NCBI GenBank assembly: GCA_035399845.1
Contig: DAOPJV010000018.1
Location: forward strand, 1-64,000
Length of the DNA: 64,000 nt
From: ECT2AJA-110-A sp035399845
Lineage (GTDB): Bacteria > Planctomycetota > Phycisphaerae > UBA1845 > UTPLA1
Direction: 5' to 3'
Every line of letters begins with the position of its first letter. The stretch's first letter is position 1. Shown one piece after another: positions 23,447 through 31,529 of the stretch. A program made the translations under genes and the position numbers. The notes below the pieces were generated by a model. It did no database searches. It was not told the origin of the DNA and was given only the letters and a program-made list of their open reading frames with translations.

Positions 23447-26101
23447 TTGTCAACGGAGAAGGATCAGGCCAACCCGACAACTCCCGACGCCGAACGGCGA
23501 CGATCCGGGAGCGCGCCTCGGGCCGCGGCGGCTCGTCGGGCCGTGGCGCCGATAACGGTTCTCGTTGTCGCCATGGTCGGCGGCGCGCTGGGTCTTCATG
23601 TGGCGCCACCGATCGGGGCCGTCGTTGTGTCGACGATTCTCCTGGCGGTCGCCGGGGTACTCGGTTGGCGTCTGATGAAGGGGGATCCGCGTCTCCTGCG
23701 ATGTGCGAGCGGTCTCCGCGAGTCGGATGACGATGTTCGAGCGCGGCTGGAGGCCATTCTGTCGGGCGCCGACGAGGGCTTCTGGGAGTGGCGCATCGAC
23801 ACGGGCGAACGCTGGTTTTCTCAGCGCGTCTATGAACTGCTTGGCTGCGCGGACGAGACGTCGCGGGCCGGACCCGCGTGCTGGACCGATCGAATTCACC
23901 CGGATGATCGCGGCGCGTTTGACGTCGCCGTGGAATCCCGACTGACGAGCAACAAGCCGTCATGCATCGAATACCGAATTCGCTGCGAAGACGGCGACTA
24001 TCGCTGGTTCCGGGATCGCGGCGGAGTCGTTGAGCGATCCGCCGAGGGAACGGCGCTCCGCGCGTCGGGATCGCTCACTGACATCACGCAGGAGCGCCGT
24101 CGCGTCCTCGAGATCGAGATGAATCGCGAACTGCTTCAGCGCGCCGAGTCGATTGCGCGAGTCGGTGGCTGGAAGCTGGATATCGCCAGCAATCAACTGA
24201 GCTGGTCGGAACAGGTCTTCCGCATTCACGAGCTGCCGATGACCTATCGCCCCGACGTGAGTGTCGCGCTTGCGTTCTACGAGCCGGCCTCGCGAGCGAA
24301 GCTGGAACGTGCGATGGACGCCGCCAGAAACGAGGGGGCGCCATTTGATCTCGAACTGGCGTTCGTCACGGCGAAGGGACGCCCCCTGTGGGTGCGAGCG
24401 ATGGGCGAGCCGCACTTTGAGAACGATCGGATCGTTCGACTCCACGGGACCTTCCAGGACATCAGCGAACGAAAACGATTCGAGATCGCCCTGCAGGAAA
24501 GTCAGCAGCGATACCAGCTGGCCGTCGACAGCGCCGCCGACGGAATCTGGGACTGGCGCCTGCCGACGGACGAAGTCGTTCACAATGCGTCGTGGCTGGA
24601 GCTCTTCGGCTACGAGACGGACGACATCGCCTCCTCCTTTGATGACTGGATGGGGCTCGTTCATCCGGACGATGTCAACCACGTCCGCTCGGTCCTTCAG
24701 GCCTACCTCGACGACAAGACGCCGCGCTTCGAGTCGCGCCATCGCATGCGAACCAAGTCGGGCGACTGGAAGTGGATTCTCACGCGCGGCAAGGTCGTGG
24801 CGCGCGATCCGGCGGGACGTCCCGTGAGAATCACGGGTACGCATCGTGACGTGAGCTTCGACAAGGAGGTCGAGGAGCAGCTTCGCGAGGCCTATCGCGC
24901 CGCCGAGGCGGCGACGCGGGCGAAGACGGAGTTTCTCGCCAACATGAGCCACGAGATTCGTACGCCGATGACGGCGATTCTCGGCTTCTCCGAACACCTG
25001 CTTGACGGCGACGTCGCCGAGGCCGAGCGCGTCCGCGCCGTCCAGACGATCCGTCGCAACGGGGAGCATCTGCTCGACATCATCAACGACATTCTTGACC
25101 TGTCCAAGATCGAGGCGGGCAAGCTGACGATCGAGAAGATCCCGTGCTCGCCCGTCATGGTCGCCTTCGAGACGAAGGAACTTCTGCGCGTCCGCGCCGA
25201 ATCGAAGCAGCTGACGCTGACGCTCGAAATCGACGGCGCCGTTCCGGGGCGCATTGAGTCCGATCCGACAAGACTTCGACAGGTCCTCGTCAACATCATC
25301 GGCAACGCCATCAAGTTCACCGAGGTCGGCGGGGTTCGCGTCGTGATGCGGTTCCTTGCCGACGACGAACATCCGATGATCCAGTTCGATGTGATCGACA
25401 CGGGCATCGGTATCGCGGACGAGGAGATTCCTCGCCTGTTCCGCGCGTTCTCGCAGGCGGATACGACCATGGCGCGCCGCTTCGGCGGAACGGGACTGGG
25501 GCTGGTCATCAGCCGTCGGCTTGCCGAGATGCTCGGCGGGACGATCAGCGTGCGGAGCGAACGAGGAAAGGGCAGCGTCTTTTCGATCACGATCGCGACC
25601 GGCGCCATCGACGACGTTCCCTTCGTCGACGCGCCACCGACGCCGCCGGAGTTCGAAGTCTTCGAGGCGAAAGTTCCCGACAAGGAGGCGCCAATCGACG
25701 CGCGGGTGCTTGTCGCCGAGGACGGTCCCGACAATCAGCGGCTCATCCGTCTGATGCTGCGCCGGGCGGGCGTCACGCCGGTCATCGCCGACAACGGCGA
25801 GGCGGCGATTCTGCAGGTCGAATCGGGCCAGGATTCGGGCGCGGAATTCGACGTTATCCTGATGGACATGCAGATGCCCGTGCTTGACGGGTACGAAGCG
25901 ACGCGTCGCCTGCGCATGAGCGGTTTCAACAAGCCGATCATCGCGCTCACGGCGCATTCGATGCGCGGCGATCGTGAGCGATGCATGGCGGCCGGATGCA
26001 GCGACTACCTGACGAAACCGATTCGGCGCGACGAGCTGCTCTCGTGTATCCGCCGTCACCTGGCCGCCGCCGCCGTTGTGTCGATGGACGCAGGTATCTG
26101 A
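23447..26101 (+). CDS. Hybrid sensor histidine kinase with three PAS domains
   Basis: 884 residues from TTG 23447 (AAGGGTAAG upstream). Two hydrophobic segments (about 33-51 and 56-76) anchor it. Three PAS/PAC units follow (about 100-215, 225-342, 346-475), then HisKA with H502 in NMSHEIRTP, an HATPase domain (IGNAIKFTEVGG, DTGIGIADEEIPRLF, GTGLGLVISRRLAE) and a C-terminal receiver with D807 in LMDMQMPVLDG. It should autophosphorylate and pass phosphate to its own receiver; an Hpt partner is not adjacent. It may or may not belong with the upstream operon (170-base gap). It ends 12 bases from the convergent lyase gene. Confidence 0.9.
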   Translation: MSTEKDQANPTTPDAERRRSGSAPRAAAARRAVAPITVLVVAMVGGALGLHVAPPIGAVVVSTILLAVAGVLGWRLMKGDPRLLRCASGLRESDDDVRARLEAILSGADEGFWEWRIDTGERWFSQRVYELLGCADETSRAGPACWTDRIHPDDRGAFDVAVESRLTSNKPSCIEYRIRCEDGDYRWFRDRGGVVERSAEGTALRASGSLTDITQERRRVLEIEMNRELLQRAESIARVGGWKLDIASNQLSWSEQVFRIHELPMTYRPDVSVALAFYEPASRAKLERAMDAARNEGAPFDLELAFVTAKGRPLWVRAMGEPHFENDRIVRLHGTFQDISERKRFEIALQESQQRYQLAVDSAADGIWDWRLPTDEVVHNASWLELFGYETDDIASSFDDWMGLVHPDDVNHVRSVLQAYLDDKTPRFESRHRMRTKSGDWKWILTRGKVVARDPAGRPVRITGTHRDVSFDKEVEEQLREAYRAAEAATRAKTEFLANMSHEIRTPMTAILGFSEHLLDGDVAEAERVRAVQTIRRNGEHLLDIINDILDLSKIEAGKLTIEKIPCSPVMVAFETKELLRVRAESKQLTLTLEIDGAVPGRIESDPTRLRQVLVNIIGNAIKFTEVGGVRVVMRFLADDEHPMIQFDVIDTGIGIADEEIPRLFRAFSQADTTMARRFGGTGLGLVISRRLAEMLGGTISVRSERGKGSVFSITIATGAIDDVPFVDAPPTPPEFEVFEAKVPDKEAPIDARVLVAEDGPDNQRLIRLMLRRAGVTPVIADNGEAAILQVESGQDSGAEFDVILMDMQMPVLDGYEATRRLRMSGFNKPIIALTAHSMRGDRERCMAAGCSDYLTKPIRRDELLSCIRRHLAAAAVVSMDAGI

Positions 26102-26113
26102 TCGGCCTCGCGG

Positions 26114-27526
26114 CTACTCCGTGTCCGTATTCAGGACGCGATCTGCGTTCACGGGCGTAAAGCGCGCCTGGAAGAAACGCAGGTGCTTCGGCTCATACGT
26201 CAGTTCCAGCCCCACAATCTTCTCGCGATCCTCCCAGAGTGACATGACGGATTCGGCGGTCACATCCATGTGCGCCTGCGTATAGACGCGGCGCGGAATC
26301 GTGAGGCGCACGAGTTCCAGGCTCGGCAGGATGTTCGCACCCGTCTCCTTGTCGCGACCCGCCGAGACGGCGCCGCGCTCCATGCCGCGCACGCCGCCAT
26401 CGACGTAGAGCGCCGCAGACAGGGCCTGCGCCGGGAACTGATCCTGGGGGATGTGGGGGAGGAATTTCTTCGCATTGATGAAGATGCCGTGGCCACCGAT
26501 CGGATGGACGATCGGCACGCCGGCCTCGATCAGCTTGTGGCCGAGGTATTCGACCTGGCCGATACGGGCGTGAATGTGGTCGAAGTGCACGGACTCCTCG
26601 ATGCCGACGGCGAGGGCCTCCATGTCGCGACCGGCCATGCCGCCGTAGGTGTGCAGGCCTTCGTACACGACGACGAGATTGCGGGCCTCATCGGCGAGGG
26701 CGTCGTCGTTGAGCGCCAGGAAGCCGCCGATGTTCACAAGCGAGTCCTTCTTGGCGGAGATCGTGCAGCCATCGGTATGGGAGCAGATTTCCAGCAGGAT
26801 CTCGGCGAGCGTCTTGTCGCCGTAGCCCGGTTCGCGCTCCTTGATGAAGAAGGCGTTCTCGATGGCGCGCGTGGCGTCGAGGAAGACGTTGATGCCGTGC
26901 TTATGGCAGAGCTCGGCCGTGTCGCGGATGTTCGCCATGCTGCAGGGCTGTCCACCGGCCATGTTCACGTTGGTTTCGAGGGAGAGATAGGGGATCTTCT
27001 CGGCGCCGACTTCGTCGATCAGGCGCTGGATCTTCTTCAGATCGCAGTTGCCCTTAAAGGGGAACTCGCTGTCGGGGTTGTGGGCCTCATCGACGATGAC
27101 ATCGACGAACCTGCCGCCAGCGAGTTCCTGATGCAGTTTCGTGGTTGTGAAATACATGTTGCCGGGAACGTAATCGCCGTCCCTGATGCAGATCTGGCTG
27201 AGAATGTTCTCGGCGCCGCGGCCCTGGTGCGTGGGGATCAGGTGCTTGTAGCCGTAATGCCGCCGCATCGCGTCTTCGAGATGGTAGAAATTCTCGCTGC
27301 CGGCGTAGGCCTCGTCGCCGCGCATGAGGGCCGCCCATTGCATGTCGCTCATGGCCGAGGTGCCCGAGTCGGTCAGCAGGTCGATGTACACGTCGCGGCT
27401 TCGAAGGAGGAACGTGTTGTAACCGGCTTCGGCGATGGCGCGCTCGCGATGACGTCGCGTCGTCATCGTCAGGTGCTCAACCATCTTGATCTTGTAGGGT
27501 TCGGCCCACGAACGTTTCTTCAGCAT
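26114..27526 (-). CDS. tpl: Tyrosine phenol-lyase / tryptophanase family enzyme
   Basis: 470 residues, the normal family length. PLP-dependent beta-eliminating lyase: PLP-Lys in SAKKDSLVNIGGF, phosphate-binding region near THQGRGAENIL, and FLDATRAIENAFFI with the Asp and Arg of the PLP pocket. The stretch GVRGMERGAVSAGR carries the Arg that tyrosine phenol-lyases have and tryptophanases lack, and NIGGF and YGGMAGRDMEALAVG also match the tyrosine enzyme. It would convert tyrosine to phenol, pyruvate and ammonia (reversible), in the cytoplasm. Start ATG 27526 has GAGGAG upstream. Tryptophanase remains possible. No tnaB-type permease is adjacent. Confidence 0.85.
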   Translation of the reverse strand: MLKKRSWAEPYKIKMVEHLTMTTRRHRERAIAEAGYNTFLLRSRDVYIDLLTDSGTSAMSDMQWAALMRGDEAYAGSENFYHLEDAMRRHYGYKHLIPTHQGRGAENILSQICIRDGDYVPGNMYFTTTKLHQELAGGRFVDVIVDEAHNPDSEFPFKGNCDLKKIQRLIDEVGAEKIPYLSLETNVNMAGGQPCSMANIRDTAELCHKHGINVFLDATRAIENAFFIKEREPGYGDKTLAEILLEICSHTDGCTISAKKDSLVNIGGFLALNDDALADEARNLVVVYEGLHTYGGMAGRDMEALAVGIEESVHFDHIHARIGQVEYLGHKLIEAGVPIVHPIGGHGIFINAKKFLPHIPQDQFPAQALSAALYVDGGVRGMERGAVSAGRDKETGANILPSLELVRLTIPRRVYTQAHMDVTAESVMSLWEDREKIVGLELTYEPKHLRFFQARFTPVNADRVLNTDTE

Positions 27527-27722
27527 GGTTCACTCCTCAGGGCGTGGCGGCGTTTTTTTTGTCCGCGCGTGTGTCGCAGACGACCCAATATAGAGTTGGC
27601 GGCGCGGGCCCGCCAGAGCGCGCAGGCATCGGGAATCGGCCCTGTTTTCGTGCGATTTCGACAGTCGACGCGTTCGCGTTTGCATGTCGACCGCCGCATC
27701 ACTGCGGCGGCTCGGAAGGTTG

Positions 27723-27900
27723 GGGTGGCATGCTTGCCCTCAAAGGCAAGCGTGTGAAGTCGCGCAAGACGCCGACCCGCCGCGGTGATTCGGCGGTTGG
27801 CCGACTGTGCTGGACGTGGGTTTGCGGGTGCGATCGATGATGAGCCGTGTGCGTAATGCCGGCGTACGCTGGCCTGCTTCCTGGCGGGCGCAGTTCGGTC
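27723..27900 (+). repeat. 178 bp composite repeat, copy 1
   Basis: Starts with the hairpin GGCATGCTTGCC...GGCAAGCGTG and GAAGTCGCGCAAG, and ends CTTCCTGGCGGGCGCAGTTC plus GGTC. Copy 2 lies exactly 350 bases downstream with only a handful of differences. Confidence 0.85.
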
Positions 27901-28072
27901 TATTCCGACGGGGTGGCATGCTTGCCCTTCAAGGCAAGCATGTGAAGTCGCGCAAGGCGTGGGGCTTGCGCGTGGTGGACGGCGTGCGCGTTTGCATGTC
28001 GACCGCCGCATCACTGCGGCGGCTCGGAAGGGGCGTCGCGGGCACGGATGGGCGCCGCGGGCACGGAATCCG

Positions 28073-28250
28073 GGGTGGCATGCTTGCCCTTCAAGGCAAG
28101 CATGTGAAGTCGCGCAAGACGCCGACCCGCCGCGGTGAATCGGCGGTTGGCCGACTGTGCTGGACGTGGGTTTGCGGGTGCGATCGGTGATGAGCCGCGT
28201 GCGAAATGCCGGCGTACGCTGGCCTGCTTCCTGGCGGGCGCAGTTCGGTC
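28073..28250 (+). repeat. 178 bp composite repeat, copy 2
   Basis: Direct repeat of 27723-27900. Its right end CTTCCTGGCGGGCGCAGTTC is shared with the right terminus of the MITE-like elements at 53924 and 54735, linking the two families. Confidence 0.85.
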
Positions 28251-28451
28251 TTTGGGGTGGCGTGCGCGTTTGCATGTCGACCGCCGCATCACTGCGGCGG
28301 CTCGGATGACAACTGGCGGCTCGGATGACTACCGGCGGCTCGGAACCTGGCTCGGCGACACGACCGTCGCCCGGGGCCGCGCCCACTGGCGCTTTGCGCA
28401 AAGTCGGACCTTGTCCGGACCGATCGCCTTATCCGCGACGCTCGCCGCCTC

Positions 28452-28457
28452 TATAAT
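28452..28457 (+). promoter_or_regulatory. -10 box (TATAAT) next to the start codon
   Basis: A perfect TATAAT ends nine bases before ATG 28467, with a weak -35 (TTATCC, 28429-28434) at 17 bases. Transcription would start at or next to the ATG, and no Shine-Dalgarno lies upstream, suggesting a leaderless mRNA. Confidence 0.5.
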
Positions 28458-28466
28458 GTCCTCGCG

Positions 28467-29651
28467 ATGTGGTTTCTGTTATTCCTGTATGTCCTTGCGC
28501 TGCTGATTTACGCCCGGCAGGTGCGTGACAGCGGTAAGGTGATTCACCGCGAAGTCGGTCTCGATGACGAGCCGATGGGCGGCGCGATCCCTTCCGTGAC
28601 TGTCGTCGTTCCGTTCAAGGACGAAGGGCCCCTCATCGCCTCGTGCCTTGAGTCCGTCCTGAAGCAGGATTACCCGAATTTACATGTCCTCGCCGTCAAC
28701 GATCGCTCGGGCGACGGCGGCGGTGATGTCGTTCGGCGTCTCTGCGAATCCTATCCGGCGCTCCGGCTGCGCGAGATCGAAGAGCTTCCGGGCGACATGT
28801 TCGGCAAGCCCCACGCGCTGCACGCCGCGACGGAGGGCATCGACAGCGACTACATCGTCTTTCTCGACAGCGATTTTCGCATGGCGCCGGGCTGCGTCCG
28901 CGCCCTGGTGCGACAGTTTCTCAAGCAGGATGTCGACTGGCTCGCCGTCATGGCGCGGCCCGATCTGACGACGGCGTGGGAGCGGATGCTCGTTCCGATG
29001 TTTGGCGCCATGGTCTACGCGTGGCGCGACCCGGCGAAGATTGCCGACCCGGCGAGCGACGACGCCCTCGGCAGCGGCTTCATGATCGTCCGGCGCGAGG
29101 CCTACGAGGCCATCGGTCGGCACGAGTCCGTCGTGCGCTCCTACGACGAGGACAGCGAACTGCTCCGCGTCGCCAAGCGGGCGAATCAGCGTGTCGCCTA
29201 CATCATGGCGCCGCGCATCGCCAGCGTGCGATTCTACGGCGGTTTCGGCGCCCTTGTTCGAGGCCTCACGCGCACGCTCATCGGCGGCCTGAAGAGCCTC
29301 TGGCAGTTCGCCCTGACGATCATCGGCGTGCAGTTCGTCTCACTGACGCCCATCGGCGTCATGATCGGTGTCGGCATTGCCGTTGCGATGGGGGCGACGG
29401 GCCTGCTGACGGGCCTGTTCACGGCGCTGGCGCTCGTTCATATCGGGATGTCGATCTACCTCGGCGTCTCCGTCTATCGTATCTCGGGTGTACACGCCGT
29501 GTACTGCTTCCTGCAGCCGATCGCCGCGTGCGTGATGACAGTGATCGTGATTCGCGCCGCCATCCTGCGGATGCGCAAGCGAAGCGTCTCCTGGCGCGGC
29601 ACGCGCTATGAATCGACCGCCGTTGTCCGTTCGCCGGAGGCCGTCTCCTGA
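28467..29651 (+). CDS. Membrane glycosyltransferase, family 2
   Basis: 394 residues. An N-terminal membrane segment (MWFLLFLYVLALLIYA), then a GT-A fold: VTVVVPFKDEG (44-54), LDSD (133-136) as the DxD metal/nucleotide site, and YDEDSELL (about 225) as the acidic catalytic position. Several C-terminal membrane helices follow (about 275-375). The layout resembles HpnB-like and related lipid-linked glycosyltransferases. It probably transfers a sugar to a lipid or polyprenoid at the inner face of the membrane. Its stop codon overlaps the next start by one base, so the two products probably act together. Confidence 0.85.
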   Translation: MWFLLFLYVLALLIYARQVRDSGKVIHREVGLDDEPMGGAIPSVTVVVPFKDEGPLIASCLESVLKQDYPNLHVLAVNDRSGDGGGDVVRRLCESYPALRLREIEELPGDMFGKPHALHAATEGIDSDYIVFLDSDFRMAPGCVRALVRQFLKQDVDWLAVMARPDLTTAWERMLVPMFGAMVYAWRDPAKIADPASDDALGSGFMIVRREAYEAIGRHESVVRSYDEDSELLRVAKRANQRVAYIMAPRIASVRFYGGFGALVRGLTRTLIGGLKSLWQFALTIIGVQFVSLTPIGVMIGVGIAVAMGATGLLTGLFTALALVHIGMSIYLGVSVYRISGVHAVYCFLQPIAACVMTVIVIRAAILRMRKRSVSWRGTRYESTAVVRSPEAVS

Positions 29652-31000
29652 TGCCCTCCTCGCGCCGGGTCTTTCTGAATCCCTGCGATTATCTGTTGTA
29701 CACCGATCACGTTCTCCGCATGCGGCGGCGGCAGGGCCCCAACATCGCCTTCATGTGCCTGGATATCGACGGAGCGCTGGAACCCGAGCGCATGCGCCGT
29801 TCGATCGCCGGCGCCCTGGCGCAGAGCCCGACGGCCATGGCGAAGTTCCGTCGCTCCGTCTTCGGCGGCTGGCCCTTCTGGCGCCTTCCGGCGGACCCGC
29901 ATGCGGCGGCTGAGCGTTCGGTTGATCGTGTCTATCAATATGTTTCGTCGGGCGATGGCGAGTTGATCGTCGACGGCGACATCGCGACGACGGGCGAAGA
30001 TCCGCAGGACCTTCGCAACGGTCCGCAGATTCGCATGACGCACTACGCGCTGCCGAGCGGCGGGTCGCGCGTGTGCATTCGCTGGCCGCACTGGCTGATG
30101 GACGCCGCCGGAACGATGGGGTTCCTCGCGCACTGGGCGGCGTGTTACGACAACGGGTCGAACGCCGCCCCCGGGGCCGGCGATACGCGTCAGTGGCGAC
30201 CTCTGGCGGATGTCTCCTGGTCTGATCGATGGCGGGCGCTGAGATCGCAGCCCGCGGCGCCTGAGATGGCGGGTGATCGCATCGGGGCGCCCTTTGCGGA
30301 GGCCGACGCGCCTGTGCAGGCGCATCGCGTCACGCATCATACGTGGGACGCCGACGCGATGGAGCGCGTGCGCATTCTGTCGAAGGAGCGTGTCCCGGCG
30401 GGGCCCGCAAGGATCACGCGCTACCTGGGTGTCTGTGTCGTGCGGGCGCTGGACCGGCTGTTCGAAGAGAATGGCTGGAGCGGCGACGCGTATCGCATCA
30501 CGCTGCCGATGCGCGTTCGTGGACACGAGTCGAAGGACGCGCCGCCGATGCGGTTCGGGAATTACCTCGTATCACCTTTGCTGGTGTTCGAACGGGGGGT
30601 TGCGCACGATGAGGCGCGCCTGGCGACGTCGCTGACGGAGCAGCTGGCGGCCTATCTCGAAGCGCATGGGGATCGGGCGCAGTGGACGCTCATGTCGCTG
30701 GCGGCGCTCATGCCGTTCCCGGCGCATCACTGGCTGTTTGGCCTGCCGAAGTTCCGGGCGCCCTTCAGTTCGGGGTTCAGTTTCTACGCGGAACTGCATC
30801 CGCCGCTGCGCACGATCGGTGGTCATCGCGTGACCAACTTCTGGGGCGGTGGTCCGACGACCGTCCCGCCGGGGATGAACCCCGTCTTCAGCCGTTTTGA
30901 TCATCTGCTCAATCTGACACTGACCTACTCATGGCCGATCGTGAGCGACGCGATCGCGCGCCGATACGTCGAACTCATCGAACGCGAATCACTCACGTAG
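29651..31000 (+). CDS. WS/DGAT- or condensation-like acyltransferase
   Basis: 449 residues. The motif H147-W-L-M-D151-A-A-G matches the H-x3-D-G catalytic motif of the CoA-dependent acyltransferase/condensation superfamily, and the N-terminal half (NIAFMCLDIDGALEPERMRR) matches that fold's first strand-helix unit. The family includes wax ester synthase-like and glycolipid acyltransferases. Translationally coupled to the glycosyltransferase (1-base overlap), it probably acylates the glycosylated lipid or another product of the pathway. Substrates cannot be read from sequence. Confidence 0.75.
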   Translation: MPSSRRVFLNPCDYLLYTDHVLRMRRRQGPNIAFMCLDIDGALEPERMRRSIAGALAQSPTAMAKFRRSVFGGWPFWRLPADPHAAAERSVDRVYQYVSSGDGELIVDGDIATTGEDPQDLRNGPQIRMTHYALPSGGSRVCIRWPHWLMDAAGTMGFLAHWAACYDNGSNAAPGAGDTRQWRPLADVSWSDRWRALRSQPAAPEMAGDRIGAPFAEADAPVQAHRVTHHTWDADAMERVRILSKERVPAGPARITRYLGVCVVRALDRLFEENGWSGDAYRITLPMRVRGHESKDAPPMRFGNYLVSPLLVFERGVAHDEARLATSLTEQLAAYLEAHGDRAQWTLMSLAALMPFPAHHWLFGLPKFRAPFSSGFSFYAELHPPLRTIGGHRVTNFWGGGPTTVPPGMNPVFSRFDHLLNLTLTYSWPIVSDAIARRYVELIERESLT

Positions 31001-31060
31001 CGCGTCGTACCCTGTTGGGGGCGACGCCCATCAATTCAATCGATGTGCCTTGCGTTCCGT

Positions 31061-31176
31061 CGCCCCTTTCGGGGCGAAATCAGGAGATGGAACTTCTACC
31101 ACGGGTTGCGCTTCGGCCGCTTCGCGGTCTGCGCTCCACCCGTGGCTACGATCCGGCGCTCCTTCGGAGCGCGGCG
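31061..31176 (+). repeat. Three-hairpin dispersed element, copy 1
   Basis: Hairpin 1 CGCCCC/GGGGCG (31061-31076), main stem CCACGGGT (31099-31106) with ACCCGTGG (31138-31145), hairpin 3 GCGCTCC-TTC-GGAGCGC (near 31156-31172). The same order recurs at 31227 and 50930 with stem bases that change in compensating pairs. Confidence 0.75.
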
Positions 31177-31226
31177 TAGGGTGGGTCATGCCCACCAGTC
31201 AAACGAGACTGTCCGGGAATTGTGTC

Positions 31227-31336
31227 GCCCTTTCAGGGCTAAACCCGAGGAAAAAAACGCCAACCACGGGTTGCGCTCCGACCACCATGCGGTCTCCGCT
31301 CCACCCGTGGCTAAAAACTGACGCTACTTCGGAGCT
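31227..31336 (+). repeat. Three-hairpin dispersed element, copy 2
   Basis: Hairpin 1 GCCCT/AGGGC, main stem CCACGGGT (31265-31272) with ACCCGTGG (31304-31311), and a shortened third hairpin around CTTCGGAGC. Together with copy 1 and further GTGGGCAT-type repeats it fills the 530-base gap up to feoB, in which I see no gene. Confidence 0.7.
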
Positions 31337-31529
31337 GTGTTGGCCTTGGAAACACCGGCGTTTACGACGGTTCTGCAAATCGGAAATCCTCACTCGAATT
31401 CCCGGACAGCGTCACCAATCAAACGTGAGTGTCCGCGGAAATGGCGGCGTCATGGTGGGCATAGCCGACCCTACAACTGAACGAGGATGGCGTGTTGGAC
31501 TGTTGGGCGTGGCCCACCCTGCATCCGGG

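Larger units (their letters stand above)
27527..28466. repeat. Gene-free repeat island
   Basis: 940 bases without a credible gene. It contains two 178 bp direct copies (27723-27900 and 28073-28250), a third copy of the GGTGGCATGCTTGCC hairpin (27910-27956), and three copies of GACCGCCGCATCACTGCGG-CGGCTCGGA (27689, 28001, 28279). Peptides predicted here come from the repeats. The right end holds the promoter of the glycosyltransferase gene. Confidence 0.85.

Noticed and set aside
23960..26059. 699-residue minus-strand frame
   Set aside because: Antisense of the hybrid histidine kinase, which has complete domains on the plus strand.
26270..27757. 495-residue plus-strand frame
   Set aside because: Antisense of the tyrosine phenol-lyase-like gene.
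27723..28306. CRISPR-like regular repeats
   Set aside because: Units are 178 bp and imperfect, with hairpins of several families; there are no 23-40 bp repeats with unique spacers and no cas genes.
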